Source: Leptospira barantonii
GTDB taxonomy: Bacteria; Spirochaetota; Leptospiria; Leptospirales; Leptospiraceae
NCBI RefSeq assembly: GCF_002811925.1
Contig: NZ_NPDS01000001.1
Coordinates: 649,001-713,000 of the forward strand
Reading direction: 5' to 3'
Length of the DNA: 64,000 nucleotides
Each line of letters starts with the position of its first letter. Positions within the stretch are counted from its first letter, which is position 1. The position numbers and the translations under genes were made by a program. This document shows positions 9,926 to 22,183 of this stretch, in pieces. The notes under the pieces were generated by a model. That model was not told where the DNA came from. It did no database searches and saw only the letters and a list, made by a program, of their open reading frames with translations.

Positions 9926-12900
9926 ATGAACTTAGCATCGCTTTCGATCAAAAGACCCATCTTCATTACCTGTACGGTCTTACTCATCCTAGTTGCGGGA
10001 TATCTTTCATTAAACAAACTCGGGGTCGACTTATTCCCCAACGTAACGATCCCGGTCGTAACAGTGACCGTTCCTTATCCAGGTGCGGCTCCCAACGAAA
10101 TCGAAACGCTCGTTGCGAAACCGGTTGAAGACGAACTTTCCACGATCTCCGGGGTAAAAAGAGTAAAGTCGATCTGTAACGAAGGCGTGGGAACCGTAGT
10201 CGTAGAGTTCACACTCGAAACCGACGTTAAATACGCGGAACAACAGGTTCGGGACAAAGTCTCCAGTGTAAAACCGAAACTACCGGACGACGCAAAAGAA
10301 CCGGTAATTCGAAGAATCGATCCTGCCGATCAACCGATCTTAATCATCGCACTGAGAGCCGATCTTCCCGAAGCGGAACTATACGACATCGCAAACGAAG
10401 AAGTAAAACAAATTCTTCTTACCACGAAAGATGTTGGAAACGTAAACATCTACGGAGGACGCAAAAGAGAAATTCACGTCGAGTTAGATCGGAACAAACT
10501 CAAAGAACATATGATTCCCGCGTTCGTCGTCGCCAATCGACTTGCTTCGGGGGGAATGAACATTCCTGCCGGAAAGGTAAGTAAGACGGACAAAGAACTC
10601 GTTTATAGAACGATCAACGAGTTTCAATCTCCTCAAGAAATCAGAGATACGCCGATATCACTTTTTGGAAACGAGATTCCGATCAAGATCGGGCAACTCG
10701 GAGAGGTTAAGGACACGGTGGAAGATGAAACTTCCAGAGCGTACTTTAACGGTAAGAAGGCTGTCTTTCTTTTAGTTTATAAACAATCGGGTTCGAATAC
10801 CGTAGCGGTCGCGCAAGCCGTTAAGAAAAAAGTAAACGAAATCAATCTCGATCTTGCAAAACGAAAAGGATCGCCCGACCTGACTGCGGCAAACGATTCT
10901 TCCATAACGATCGACAACAATATCTACGACGTTAAGGAAACGATCATCATCGGGATCATTCTTACGATCATTGTCGTATTATTATTTTTAGGAAGTGTAC
11001 GTTCCACGTTGATCACCGGACTCGCTCTTCCAAACTCTCTCTTAGGCGCGTTTATTCTTATGGCGATCGCGGGTTTTACCGTGAACGTGATGACTCTTCT
11101 CGCACTCAGTCTCGCGGTCGGTCTTCTGATCGACGACGCGATCGTCGTTCGAGAGAATATCTTCAGACATAGGGAGATGGGAAAAACGGCAAGAGAAGCC
11201 TCTATCGAAGGAACGAAAGAAGTTACGTTAGCCGTAATTGCGACTACGATGACGGTGATCGCGGTGTTTATGCCGATCGCGTTCATCAGCGGGGTTGTGG
11301 GACAATTCTTAAGGGAATTCGGCTTAACCGTATGTTTCGCGCTTTTGATTTCCCTTTACGACGCTCTAACGATCGCTCCGATGTTGTCCGCGTATTTCGG
11401 CGGTAAGATCGGAAATCACGGAAACAAACCCGGTCACGGACACGATGCGATTCCCGAAATCGTTACTCAGTCCGCAAAAGGAAAAACAAAGACAAAAGGT
11501 GCAGTAGCGACGACGGCTTTGGAAGAAATCGCTTATTCCAAAATCCGTTCTCAGAATAATTCCGCAAAAGGAATTCTTTCCAAAATCTTTTCTCCGGTTC
11601 TTGCGGTTCTCGGTAAGCTCGAAAGCGGATTGGATTCGATATTAAGTATTTTTAATGTGTTTCAATCTTGGTTGGAAGAGAAATACGCTTCCATTCTCAA
11701 GTTCACCTTAAAAAGACCTATGTTCATTCTTTCCAGCGCGGTTCTGATCTTCGTTGTGAGTTTGATTCTTACCAAATTCATTCCGAAAACCTTTCTTCCC
11801 GCACAGGACGAGGGAAAATTCTCCGTAACCTTGGATATGCCGCCCGGAACGTCCGTGGAAAAGATGGCGCAGGTCGCGCAACAAGTGGATCAAAAGATCC
11901 GTTCCTATAAGGAAATCAAACTCATCGCGATGTTCAACACCAACAGAAACACGAACATGTTCGTGGAGATGGTGCCTTCCAAGAACAGAACGATGAACAC
12001 AACCCAGTTCAAAGCGTTTCTTCGGAAAGAATTGGCGGAATTCTCTTATGCGAATCCGATCGTGAAGGACATTGATAACGTGGGTGGCGGTCAAAGACCT
12101 TTTACTCTTACCGTAAGCGGACAAAGAGGCGAGGTCGTGGAAGATTATGCGAAGAAGTTATTCGCACGTCTTCAAAAATCTCCGGCGCTTCTCGACGTGG
12201 ATACGAGTTATAGAGCGGGCGCTCCCGAGTTTAGAGTGGTTCCCGATCGTGAAAGAGAAGTGTTGCTCGGTGTTCCGGGAACTACGATCGGAACTGAACT
12301 CAGAACTCTTGTGGAAGGAACCACTCCCGCGGTTTATAGGGAGAATGGAGTGGAGTATGATATCCGCGTTCGACTCAAGGATTCTCAAAGAGACTTGAAG
12401 GATAACTTTTACAATTCATTTGTTCCGAACTTCAATAACAGATTGATTCCGATTCAGAACGTAGCGAAAGCCGAGGAAACAACCGGTCTTGCTACGATCA
12501 ATCGTCTCAATCGAAATAAGTCCGTTGAAATTTATGCGGACGTAAATCCGAAAGGTCCCGGTATGGGCGGTGCGATGGAAGAGGTTGCGAAGATCAGTCA
12601 AACCGAACTTCCTTTGCCACCCGGTGTTAAGATCGGTTACTCCGGACAAGCGGAGAGCTTTAAGGAGATGGGAACGTCCATGGCAATTGCGATGGGACTC
12701 GGAGTTCTATTCATCTACATGGTGTTAGCTTCTCTTTACGAAAGTTTCATCACTCCGATTGCGATCATGCTCGTGTTGCCTCTTGCGCTTTGCGGAGCTT
12801 TTATCGCGCTGTTCTTGACTCAGAAATCATTGGATATCTTTTCGATGATCGGTTTGATCATGTTGATCGGGGTCGCGACTAAGAACTCCATTCTTCTCGT

Positions 12901-13198
12901 GGACTTTACCAATCAGCTTTTGGATCAGGGTAAGGAAATGAAGGAAGCGATCATCGAAGCGGGTAGAGAAAGACTTAGACCGATTCTTATGACATCCTTT
13001 GCGCTCATCGCGGGTATGCTTCCGATCGCGATCGGACTCAACGAGGCGTCCCGTCAAAGAACGAGTATGGGTGTTGCGATCATCGGAGGTCTGATATCGT
13101 CCACGGTCCTTACCTTGGTAGTGGTTCCGGCGGCTTTCTCTTACATAGAAAAACTGAATCAGTTCGTAAGAAGAAATTCTCCGAATCCGGATGCGTAA
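9926..13198 (+). CDS. RND family efflux transporter permease (AcrB/HAE-1-like)
   Basis: A 1090-aa inner-membrane proton-driven exporter. Residues 1-60 carry TM1 and the SIKRPIF start; the proton-relay pair is in GLLIDDAIVVREN in TM4; the TM10 Lys is in GVATKNSILLVDF. Two periplasmic halves contain the usual VDLFPNV and PGTSVEKMAQ blocks. Between TM6 and TM7 there is an extended cytoplasmic stretch of about 100 residues with a His/Gly-rich patch (GNHGNKPGHGHD). No membrane-fusion or outer-membrane partner is adjacent, so it must borrow these from elsewhere. AGGAG lies 9 bases before the ATG. Confidence 0.9.
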   Translation: MNLASLSIKRPIFITCTVLLILVAGYLSLNKLGVDLFPNVTIPVVTVTVPYPGAAPNEIETLVAKPVEDELSTISGVKRVKSICNEGVGTVVVEFTLETDVKYAEQQVRDKVSSVKPKLPDDAKEPVIRRIDPADQPILIIALRADLPEAELYDIANEEVKQILLTTKDVGNVNIYGGRKREIHVELDRNKLKEHMIPAFVVANRLASGGMNIPAGKVSKTDKELVYRTINEFQSPQEIRDTPISLFGNEIPIKIGQLGEVKDTVEDETSRAYFNGKKAVFLLVYKQSGSNTVAVAQAVKKKVNEINLDLAKRKGSPDLTAANDSSITIDNNIYDVKETIIIGIILTIIVVLLFLGSVRSTLITGLALPNSLLGAFILMAIAGFTVNVMTLLALSLAVGLLIDDAIVVRENIFRHREMGKTAREASIEGTKEVTLAVIATTMTVIAVFMPIAFISGVVGQFLREFGLTVCFALLISLYDALTIAPMLSAYFGGKIGNHGNKPGHGHDAIPEIVTQSAKGKTKTKGAVATTALEEIAYSKIRSQNNSAKGILSKIFSPVLAVLGKLESGLDSILSIFNVFQSWLEEKYASILKFTLKRPMFILSSAVLIFVVSLILTKFIPKTFLPAQDEGKFSVTLDMPPGTSVEKMAQVAQQVDQKIRSYKEIKLIAMFNTNRNTNMFVEMVPSKNRTMNTTQFKAFLRKELAEFSYANPIVKDIDNVGGGQRPFTLTVSGQRGEVVEDYAKKLFARLQKSPALLDVDTSYRAGAPEFRVVPDREREVLLGVPGTTIGTELRTLVEGTTPAVYRENGVEYDIRVRLKDSQRDLKDNFYNSFVPNFNNRLIPIQNVAKAEETTGLATINRLNRNKSVEIYADVNPKGPGMGGAMEEVAKISQTELPLPPGVKIGYSGQAESFKEMGTSMAIAMGLGVLFIYMVLASLYESFITPIAIMLVLPLALCGAFIALFLTQKSLDIFSMIGLIMLIGVATKNSILLVDFTNQLLDQGKEMKEAIIEAGRERLRPILMTSFALIAGMLPIAIGLNEASRQRTSMGVAIIGGLISSTVLTLVVVPAAFSYIEKLNQFVRRNSPNPDA

Positions 13199-13240
13199 GG
13201 GATTGAAAAAGAGTTTCGTAAATAGAGTAAGCGGGTGAGA

Positions 13241-13849
<609 letters not shown>

Positions 13850-13877
13850 AAATTCGGGGAGTTCCCGCAAAATTTCG

Positions 13878-13906
13878 AAAGCTCGGTCGGAACACCGAGC
13901 TTTTTT
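13878..13906. terminator. Bidirectional terminator between tetR and leuA
   Basis: AAAGCTCGGT (13878-13887), loop CGGAAC, ACCGAGC then TTTTTT. The A run before the stem gives a U run on the minus strand too, so it can serve both convergent genes. Confidence 0.85.
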
Positions 13907-13987
13907 CGATTTCGTCTTCACTCAAACGCAAGAGTTCCCGCAAAAACCGACCTCGAAGACCACGCCACACACGAAACCTTTCCACGC

Positions 13988-15319
<1,332 letters not shown>

Positions 15320-15383
15320 TGTTTTCTCCTTAACCGGCCGGCTTCAGGAGTGGGTTTCCGAGTAGGGGAGAATTCCCCGAAAA

Positions 15384-15413
15384 CAAAAAAGCCCACTCCA
15401 GGAGGAGCAGGCT
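15384..15413 (-). terminator. Attenuator terminator of the leuA leader
   Basis: On the minus strand, AGCCTGCTCC, loop TCCT, GGAGTGGGCT form a 10-bp stem (two G-U wobbles) running straight into TTTTTT. Its left half (GCTCCTCC, 15401-15408) can instead pair with GGGGGAGC (15439-15446) to form an antiterminator, and GTAGAGTT (15429-15436) can pair with AACTCTAC inside the leader peptide codons (15484-15491). These are the mutually exclusive structures of a ribosome-mediated attenuator. Confidence 0.85.
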
Positions 15414-15445
15414 CGTGTGTTTTATTACAACTCTACCGGCTCCCC

Positions 15446-15505
15446 CTAACTAAGGAGGAGAATTAGCTCTAATGAAAGAGGTAGTAGAGTTACATTGCGA
15501 AACAT
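15446..15505 (-). CDS. leuL: Leucine-rich leader peptide of leuA
   Basis: A 19-codon frame reading MFRNVTLLPLSLELILLLS, with eight leucine codons, five of them in the last seven to ten positions including CTC CTC CTT just before the AGT TAG end. It lies about 125 bp upstream of leuA on the same strand and is followed by antiterminator and terminator sequences. Stalling at the Leu codons when charged tRNA-Leu is scarce would free the antiterminator and allow leuA transcription. No strong Shine-Dalgarno is visible before the ATG. The gene symbol is by analogy with enteric leuL. Confidence 0.8.
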   Translation of the reverse strand: MFRNVTLLPLSLELILLLS

Positions 15506-15561
15506 ATACTATCAGACTCGGAACGAATCCGAAAAAATACAAGAATTTTTTAATGCGTTTA

Positions 15562-16167
15562 TCAATTCTGTTCCGGTTTTTGGATCAGGGTCCAAATTCC
15601 TTCGGATTCGATGTTTTTATCCTCGATCAAGTTTTTGAGTTCGGCGACGTCCTTTTTCATCGGTTCCGGAACGGGAAGTTTCTCCAATTCGCGAAAGAAT
15701 TCCCGCGCTTCGGAAAGTTTTTCAGATTTGAGATAACAAAACGAAATCGCATATAAGGATACGATATCCTTTCTTTCTTCGATCGGAACGGACAAATAAA
15801 GATCGATCGCCTTTTTATAATTTCCGGTTCCCGTATAAAGGGAGGCCAAGTTCTTTTTTGCGTTTATATTGTTCTCGTCGATTTCGAGAACCTTTGTGAA
15901 TTGAATCTCGGCCTTGGGTTTGTCCATTTTCTTCGCGTATAAAACGCCAAGACCGACTCTCGCGGCCACAAAACTTTCGTTGAGAGAAATCGCCTTTAAC
16001 AATTGTTCTTCCGCGGATTCCAATTCGTTCAAGTGAGAATGGCACATTCCGAGATGATAATTTCCGATCGGATCTTCTGGGTTGTTTTGAAGATACTGGG
16101 TAAGAGCCGTTTTGGCTCCGGGAAGATCTCCCTTTTTTACGAATTCAAGTGCTTGTTGCAGTGTCAT
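15562..16167 (-). CDS. TPR repeat protein
   Basis: A 201-aa protein made of about four to five tetratricopeptide units: [81 protein letters not shown], and [20 protein letters not shown]. No signal peptide, so cytoplasmic. TPR units mediate protein-protein contacts; the partner is unknown. Its stop is only 57 bp from the leuA leader start, so read-through into the leuA leader is conceivable. Confidence 0.8.
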   Translation of the reverse strand: MTLQQALEFVKKGDLPGAKTALTQYLQNNPEDPIGNYHLGMCHSHLNELESAEEQLLKAISLNESFVAARVGLGVLYAKKMDKPKAEIQFTKVLEIDENNINAKKNLASLYTGTGNYKKAIDLYLSVPIEERKDIVSLYAISFCYLKSEKLSEAREFFRELEKLPVPEPMKKDVAELKNLIEDKNIESEGIWTLIQKPEQN

Positions 16168-16303
16168 GGATCTCTTTCAATGAAATCTGATTCGCCGATT
16201 TTGGAAAGTTTTTTCCAAAGTCTTATTATTTTTACCTTTAACATTCGACGCGTCCCGATAAAATAACCGAAAGAATCGTTCCGATCCATAAAGGAGGAAG
16301 GCA

Positions 16304-16492
16304 ATGTCTTACATGGCGGTAGGATCCAGACAAATTCTGTTTTCAGATTCGATTGCTCCGGTATCGACCGGTTCCTCTCCGAGGGAAATCGTAGCCACTC
16401 AGGACAACCAAACCAAAAGTCCGGATACAGAGGTGGTTTCTCCGGGTTCTCCTCCGCCTTCGATCGGAAATAATATCGACGTATACGTTTAA
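16304..16492 (+). CDS. Small conserved-looking hypothetical protein
   Basis: A 62-aa protein with a very strong ribosome binding site (AAAGGAGGAAGGCA before ATG). It is Ser/Pro/Thr rich and apparently unstructured (SIAPVSTGSSPREIVATQDN, PGSPPPSIGNNI), with no signal peptide or membrane span. The strong start and the tight coupling to the membrane protein 12 bp downstream argue it is translated. No function can be assigned. Confidence 0.6.
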   Translation: MSYMAVGSRQILFSDSIAPVSTGSSPREIVATQDNQTKSPDTEVVSPGSPPPSIGNNIDVYV

Positions 16493-16504
16493 CGCCGGAG
16501 CGCT

Positions 16505-16891
16505 ATGACCCATTTTTTATTTTCTTTAATATTGATGTCCCTTGTCGTTGAGTTTATCTTTCCCTTAATTCATCCCGATTTTCACGTAGTAGGCGACTGG
16601 ATCAATTCGATCATCGTGGTCGTCGCGTTCGTAATCATCAATGCGGTGATGCGTTTGATTTTGATCATAATGACATTAGGAATCGGAATCGTCTTTTATT
16701 ATCTAAGTTTGGGTTTGATCGGTCTGATCATCAACGCTTGGGTGATTCTAATCATCGGAGATTGGTTTCCGGGAGTTTTGTCAGTTCCCGGTTTTTGGTA
16801 TGCGTTTTTGGGGGGAATCCTTTTGGTTCTCGCGAACTACGTCGGCAAGACCGAAGCCAAGGAAAGAAAAAAAGAAAAGGCGAATACGTAA
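16505..16891 (+). CDS. Phage-holin-4/YvlD-like membrane protein
   Basis: A 128-aa protein with four hydrophobic segments. The pattern [46 protein letters not shown] matches the conserved core of the YvlD (phage holin 4, PF04020) family, where N-x-x-x-R/P in the second helix and a final GWxxP-like turn recur. The C-terminal tail is basic ([14 protein letters not shown]). Despite the family name these are bacterial chromosomal membrane proteins of unknown role. It probably shares a transcript with the preceding small gene. Confidence 0.75.
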   Translation: MTHFLFSLILMSLVVEFIFPLIHPDFHVVGDWINSIIVVVAFVIINAVMRLILIIMTLGIGIVFYYLSLGLIGLIINAWVILIIGDWFPGVLSVPGFWYAFLGGILLVLANYVGKTEAKERKKEKANT

Positions 16892-16930
16892 GAGAACTTT
16901 AAGTAAAATGGAATATTTAAGAATTCTAAT

Positions 16931-17581
16931 TTAGATTCTGGCGGCTCTGAAATAATCCTTAAGAATGGAATCCACTTCCTCGTAAGTACAATAACCTCTG
17001 GTTAGGATTCCATTCTCCATTCCGTCCGAGAACACCAAACTCGGAAACGCACCGACTCCCAAAGAAAAACTGAAATAAAAATCGTTCCGCGTTTCCAGAT
17101 CCGTATCCTTGTCCTCGAACACAGTCTTGAACTTCGACGAAGAAATTCCGAATTTTTCCGAAAGATCGGCAAAGGTCTCCACGGACGTAGGATCGGAATT
17201 CTCAAGATAAAAAGCCTTGGAAAGTGCATTCAAATAATCGAATACGATGGTAGGATCGATTTTTTGCACGCTGATCACCGCCTTACAAGCGGGAAAGGAA
17301 TCGTATTTGAATTCTTTTCGGTTGAGAAAGTCGGTGTTAAACGGTTGTTTTGTGATCGATTCCGCGTCCTTCCATTCGTGTTTTAAGATTCTTGCAAGTT
17401 CGGGGGTTAAGAATTCGGAGCTGTCCTCAAAGCGAAGACCGCCTAATACGAGAGAGAATCGAATCTTGTCCTGGTAGGTTTCTCGGATTTTTTCGAAGAC
17501 CGGTCCGAATCCGTAACACCAAGGGCAGAGCGGATCCACCGCGTATAGGATGGAATGTTGGATCGGTTGTTTCTCGTTCAT
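16931..17581 (-). CDS. DsbA family thioredoxin-fold protein (FrnE-like)
   Basis: A 216-aa protein beginning [24 protein letters not shown]: the redox motif CPWC is at residues 19-22 and the cis-Pro loop at [10 protein letters not shown]. There is an inserted helical domain between, as in DsbA/FrnE. No signal peptide is visible, so it is likely cytoplasmic, as FrnE-type proteins are. CPWC favours disulfide exchange or 2-hydroxychromene-isomerase-like chemistry. A near copy of the intergenic decamer abuts the start codon. Confidence 0.8.
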   Translation of the reverse strand: MNEKQPIQHSILYAVDPLCPWCYGFGPVFEKIRETYQDKIRFSLVLGGLRFEDSSEFLTPELARILKHEWKDAESITKQPFNTDFLNRKEFKYDSFPACKAVISVQKIDPTIVFDYLNALSKAFYLENSDPTSVETFADLSEKFGISSSKFKTVFEDKDTDLETRNDFYFSFSLGVGAFPSLVFSDGMENGILTRGYCTYEEVDSILKDYFRAARI

Positions 17582-17729
17582 CGTGGGAGTTCCTACATTT
17601 CTTCGACTTTCAAAAGAATCGGTCCTGAAAACGCGAAATTTTCGAGGAGTTCCCGCACTTTCCCCTCGATTCTGGAAGGGCTTCGATTTTCCGAAACCAA
17701 TTCTTCACCTCCAACGGTCCCCGTACACA

Positions 17730-17757
17730 AAAAAGGCGGGATGGACCCGCCTTTTTC
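17730..17757. terminator. Rho-independent terminator
   Basis: AAAAA-GGCGGG-ATGGA-CCCGCC-TTTTT, a symmetrical hairpin with A and T runs on both sides (17735-17751 for the stem). It lies downstream of the minus-strand small membrane protein at 17779-18063 and could stop transcription in either direction. Confidence 0.85.
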
Positions 17758-17768
17758 TTCATTCTTGT

Positions 17769-18063
<295 letters not shown>

Positions 18064-18064
18064 G

Positions 18065-18097
<33 letters not shown>

Positions 18098-18356
18098 GGG
18101 ATGTTTTCAAAATCCTCACGATTTTTATTTTATTCGATATATTATATAATGATTGTTCAAATTAACGTTAGCGACTTCGGATTAAATAGTATCGTCCGAA
18201 AATGATAGGGTTGGATCGATCTGGAAACGAACAAAGTTCGATACGGACTCGGCGAAATTCTATTCTAATTAAGAATTATAGAATATTCTAAATACCTAAA
18301 TTATAAAAGTTTTGCGGTCTTTCTAAAGGCGTTTTCCGGACTTCGATGTTCGCCGA

Positions 18357-20120
18357 TTATTTGCGATCGATTACGAGAAGGGTGACGTCGTCGTCGAATT
18401 TGGGGCGATTGCAGTATTCCACACAATCCGAAATGACCTGTGCGGACGCGTCCTTGGTCGTTTTCGAAATGGATTTGCGGATGGAAAGGGAAATCAATTC
18501 TTCGCTGTATCGTTTGGATCTGTCTTCGGAAGAATGTTCCGAAATCCCGTCCGTATAAAGAACCAAACGATCTCCGGTTTTGAAGTTCATGGAATTCTCT
18601 TCAAAGAAAAGATCCGGAATGACTCCGATCAGTTTTCCTTTCGTCTCGAGAGGAATCATATTGTCCGTGGAATTTTGTAAAAGAAGAGGATGGTTGTGTC
18701 CCGCGTTCGAATAAAGAATCGTATTCTTTTCCGTATCGATCACACAATAGAAAGCCGTCACGAAATTTCCGGCCATCTTATTGTTGAGAGCGTGATTGAG
18801 CCCCGTGAAAAACTTGGAAGGGCTGGAAAGAATTTCCTTATCGTAAGTGGAAATGATCGTGTTCATCACCGCGGCGATCACCGAAGCCGAAAGACCGTGA
18901 CCGGAAACGTCCGCGATTAAAAAGCCGGTTCGTTCCGTATCCAGTTTGAAGATGCTATAAAAATCCCCGCCGACGTTCGAATACGGAATATGCTCCGCGC
19001 CCACGTCGAGACCTTTGATGTAAGGAATGGTGGTCGGGATCACCTTCGACATCACCTCGCGCGCTCTTTGTAGTTCACGATCCGAATCCACAACTCTGTG
19101 GAAAAGATCCGCGTTTTTGATCGTAACCGAAAGACGATTCGCGATCGCGCCCAACATTTCCAAATCGTTTTGATGAAACGCAAAGCCGGAGTTCTTACTG
19201 TTCACGCTGATCACGCCGAGAAGTTCGTCCCTGTAAATCAATGGGGAAGAGATGAGGGAATTCGCTTCGAACTTATACTTAGCGTTTTGATTATAACGTT
19301 TGTCTTCTTCCAAGTTTTGGATGAGAAGATTCCTTCTTTCTTTGGCTACCCAACCCGCGATCCCTTCTCCGAATGGAACAACGATCGTATGAACCGCTTC
19401 TTTCGGAATTCCTTTTGCCGCGAGAATTCTCAGGGTTTGATTCGTATGATCCGCGAGATAGATGGTTCCCGTTTTGGCCTCGAGAAATTCCAAAATTCTT
19501 TCCAAAACCCAGTTGCCCAATTCGTGAATGCTCTTTTCGGAAACGATCAACTTTTCGAATTCGTACAATAAGGAAAGTTCGAGAATTCTTTTCTTAAGAT
19601 TATCGTGAATCTTCGCGTTGTGAATCGCAATCGCCGCAACTTCGGAAAGAGAAGTCAGATAATTGAGATCGGAGGAATCGAAGGCTCGTTGTTTCGTTTT
19701 GTTGAGAATCTCAAGAGTACCGATGATCTTGTCTTCCACGAACAAAGGAACACAAACCAAGGAACGAGTTCTATAACCCGTCTTTTGATCCCAGGATTGA
19801 TTGAATCTCGGATCGGAATAAGCGTCTTCCAAGATGATGGGTCTTTTTTCCTTGGCGACCCAACCCGCGATTCCTTGGCCCACGTCGAGTCGGCCGTATT
19901 TCTGAATGATTTCGCCCTTTTCACCGAGCGCCACTTCGCAGTATAAGAAGTCCCCCGTTTCGTCCAAAAGAAAAAGGGAACTCGCTTCGGCTTCCAAAAG
20001 ATCTTTGGAATAAAGCATGATCAAAGGCAAAAGCTGATAGAGATCCAAATTCGCATTTAAGATCGTACTCGTGTTGAGAATACTTTTCAGTTTTTGAAAT
20101 TCTAAATCAGCTTGAGCCAT
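18357..20120 (-). CDS. GAF-GAF-SpoIIE (PP2C) serine phosphatase
   Basis: A 587-aa cytoplasmic sensor. Residues about 25-170 and 205-345 are two GAF domains (each with GIAGWVAKE and a VPL/SPL-type sheet). The C-terminal 240 residues are a PPM/SpoIIE phosphatase: VGGDFYSIF, ADVSGHGLSASVIAAVM, SNAGHNHPLLL and YTDGISE carry the metal-binding aspartates. It would dephosphorylate a partner such as an anti-sigma-factor antagonist, as RsbU does, but no partner-switching gene is next to it. No membrane span, so signals are probably intracellular small molecules. Confidence 0.88.
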   Translation of the reverse strand: MAQADLEFQKLKSILNTSTILNANLDLYQLLPLIMLYSKDLLEAEASSLFLLDETGDFLYCEVALGEKGEIIQKYGRLDVGQGIAGWVAKEKRPIILEDAYSDPRFNQSWDQKTGYRTRSLVCVPLFVEDKIIGTLEILNKTKQRAFDSSDLNYLTSLSEVAAIAIHNAKIHDNLKKRILELSLLYEFEKLIVSEKSIHELGNWVLERILEFLEAKTGTIYLADHTNQTLRILAAKGIPKEAVHTIVVPFGEGIAGWVAKERRNLLIQNLEEDKRYNQNAKYKFEANSLISSPLIYRDELLGVISVNSKNSGFAFHQNDLEMLGAIANRLSVTIKNADLFHRVVDSDRELQRAREVMSKVIPTTIPYIKGLDVGAEHIPYSNVGGDFYSIFKLDTERTGFLIADVSGHGLSASVIAAVMNTIISTYDKEILSSPSKFFTGLNHALNNKMAGNFVTAFYCVIDTEKNTILYSNAGHNHPLLLQNSTDNMIPLETKGKLIGVIPDLFFEENSMNFKTGDRLVLYTDGISEHSSEDRSKRYSEELISLSIRKSISKTTKDASAQVISDCVEYCNRPKFDDDVTLLVIDRK

Positions 20121-20277
20121 AATATTTCTGTCAATACTACAGGAAATAGAACGTTCGTCAAGGGTTTGGGAATATTCGAGGAACTGAAAATACGAAAGAA
20201 TCGAAAAGAATCGCTTATATCGCCGGGAATTTAATGCGAAAAGAAACTTCGGAGATTTTTTTCGGTCTATTTAAGTA

Positions 20278-21486
20278 ATGGAAAATCAGATTTCTCGTTT
20301 CCTCGTATTTCTTTCCGTATTCACCCTAATCATCGGATTGGGTTACACCTATACCGGCATTCGTCTTATACCCGGCCTCGGCGCTCAGGGTTGGCTTTCT
20401 TGGTTCGCTTGGATTCTGATTCTTTTGTTCACCCTGAGTATTCCCGTAAGTTATTACATCAGCCTTACCTCCAAACAGGAAGGAATTCAAACCGCGTTTT
20501 CTTATCTCGCCTTTACCGGGTTAGGTTTTTTTACGATCCTATTCAGTCTCGTTTTATTGAAGGACATAACCACAGTCTCCTTACACGGAATCACCCAACT
20601 CTTTCCGAGTCCGTCTTCGTCCGATAACGGAAGCGGATCGGAGCTCATTCAAAGGAAAGAATTTCTAAACCAACTCTTAAGTTTTTCCGTGCTCGGACTT
20701 GCGGGAGGACTTACGGGAATCGGATTCTATCAAGCGCATAAGAAGTTGAAAGTGATTCACGTGGATGTCGTTGAGAAGAATCTACATTCTTCCCTGGACG
20801 GGTTTAAGATCGTTCAAGTTTCGGATATACATATCGGACCCACGATCAAAAAGAGTTTTTTGGAATCCGTCGTAAAGACGATCAACGAACTCGAACCGGA
20901 TCTAATCGCGATCACCGGAGATTTGGTCGACGGTCCGGTAAGTAAACTCGGTCATCATATCACACCGCTTGCGGATCTGAAATCCAAACACGGAACGTTC
21001 TTCGTAACCGGAAATCACGAATACTATTCGGGGGCTTTGTCTTGGATTCGAGAAGTTCAAAAACACGGAATCCGAGTTTTGTTAAACGAACATGAAATAC
21101 TCGAACACGGAGCCGCCAACTTGACGCTCGCAGGTGTTACCGATCTCAAAGCGGGAACGATCATCGCGGAACACAAAACCGATCCGTATCAAGCGATGAA
21201 AGGCGGAGAAAAATCGGATTACAAAATTCTTCTCGCGCACCAACCCAATAGCGTGTTCGAAGGGGCGGACGCCGGCTTCGATCTTCAGTTGTCCGGTCAC
21301 ACACACGGAGGTCAGTATTTTCCGGGAAATCTTTTGATCTATCTCGCACAGAAGTTCGTAGCGGGGCTTCATAAACACAAGGACACTTGGATTTATGTGA
21401 GTAGGGGAACCGGATATTGGGGACCGCCGATCCGACTCGGAGCGCCTTCCGAGATCAGCGTGATCCGATTGAAGAAAAATTCTTAA
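20278..21486 (+). CDS. Membrane-anchored metallophosphoesterase (YkuE-like)
   Basis: A 402-aa protein. Residues 1-150 contain four hydrophobic segments, and the remainder is a calcineurin-like phosphoesterase: [12 protein letters not shown] (D-x-H), [10 protein letters not shown] (GD-x-x-D), [10 protein letters not shown] (GNHE), LLAHQPN and [13 protein letters not shown] (GHTH). All metal ligands are present. This matches YkuE-type phosphoesterases, which act on lipids or UDP-linked precursors; the actual substrate is unknown. It ends 70 bp before the MORN lipoprotein gene. Confidence 0.87.
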   Translation: MENQISRFLVFLSVFTLIIGLGYTYTGIRLIPGLGAQGWLSWFAWILILLFTLSIPVSYYISLTSKQEGIQTAFSYLAFTGLGFFTILFSLVLLKDITTVSLHGITQLFPSPSSSDNGSGSELIQRKEFLNQLLSFSVLGLAGGLTGIGFYQAHKKLKVIHVDVVEKNLHSSLDGFKIVQVSDIHIGPTIKKSFLESVVKTINELEPDLIAITGDLVDGPVSKLGHHITPLADLKSKHGTFFVTGNHEYYSGALSWIREVQKHGIRVLLNEHEILEHGAANLTLAGVTDLKAGTIIAEHKTDPYQAMKGGEKSDYKILLAHQPNSVFEGADAGFDLQLSGHTHGGQYFPGNLLIYLAQKFVAGLHKHKDTWIYVSRGTGYWGPPIRLGAPSEISVIRLKKNS

Positions 21487-21556
21487 AACCGGTCTCTTGG
21501 GAAAGCCCTGCCGTTTTCCGATATTCTAAGAAAGGACTTAGAATTGGAGGGCGGCC

Positions 21557-22183
21557 ATGGTCCTTTTCGGATCCAATCAAAAAATCATCATCGCGTTAGG
21601 AATCGTTTTAATCTCTTCTTTTGTATCCGCAGGTTGCGGAAAGAAAAACAAAGGAACTCCTAAGAAAGAAAATTCTAAAACCTCGTCCTCACAAAAGAAA
21701 AACGATCTGGACCTGGAGCCCGAATTGAAGGAAAGAAAATTCTTTCAAGAAGACGCGTTGGGCCAACCCAAGAAATACGTGGAACCCGAAGAATCAAACT
21801 CGGACGACGATTCCTACAAACCCCCGAAAAAAGAAACCAGACCTCTCGCTTCCTACTTAGGATCTTCTCAAGGGTGTAAGAACGGAAATTGTAAAAACGG
21901 CCCCGGCATTTATGTTTACGATACGGGAGAAGTTTATTCCGGAAGTTTCAAAAATGATAAGCGACATGGATACGGAAACATCCAATACAAGGACGGAGAT
22001 AAATACTCCGGATATTTTCAGAACGATAAGAAGGTGGGAACGGGAACTTACCGTTTTGCGAACGGCGCCGTTTTCAGCGGAAGATTTTTCGACGACGGTG
22101 AAAGCGCGGAAGGCCATCTAACCGTCGGCAAAAAAAGAAAGGAATGTTCCATCATCCGCAACAAGATGAACTGTCACGGATAA
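21557..22183 (+). CDS. MORN-repeat lipoprotein
   Basis: A 208-aa protein with a signal peptide ending in SSFVSAGCGKK (lipobox SAGC). A Lys/Ser/Glu-rich linker follows, then three MORN repeats: GIYVYDTGEVYSGSFKNDKRHG, GNIQYKDGDKYSGYFQNDKKVG and GTYRFANGAVFSGRFFDDG. CKNGNCKNG and a C-terminal pair of cysteines suggest disulfides. MORN repeats bind lipids or proteins; this one would sit on the periplasmic or outer face of a membrane. Its last 10 bp overlap the end of the convergent AraC-type gene. Confidence 0.8.
   Translation: MVLFGSNQKIIIALGIVLISSFVSAGCGKKNKGTPKKENSKTSSSQKKNDLDLEPELKERKFFQEDALGQPKKYVEPEESNSDDDSYKPPKKETRPLASYLGSSQGCKNGNCKNGPGIYVYDTGEVYSGSFKNDKRHGYGNIQYKDGDKYSGYFQNDKKVGTGTYRFANGAVFSGRFFDDGESAEGHLTVGKKRKECSIIRNKMNCHG

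Noticed and set aside
11708..12124. 138-codon frame opposite the RND gene
   Set aside because: Antisense shadow of a conserved transporter segment.
15472..15756. Plus-strand frame opposite the leu leader and TPR gene
   Set aside because: It is the complement of the leader peptide and TPR gene; no independent support.
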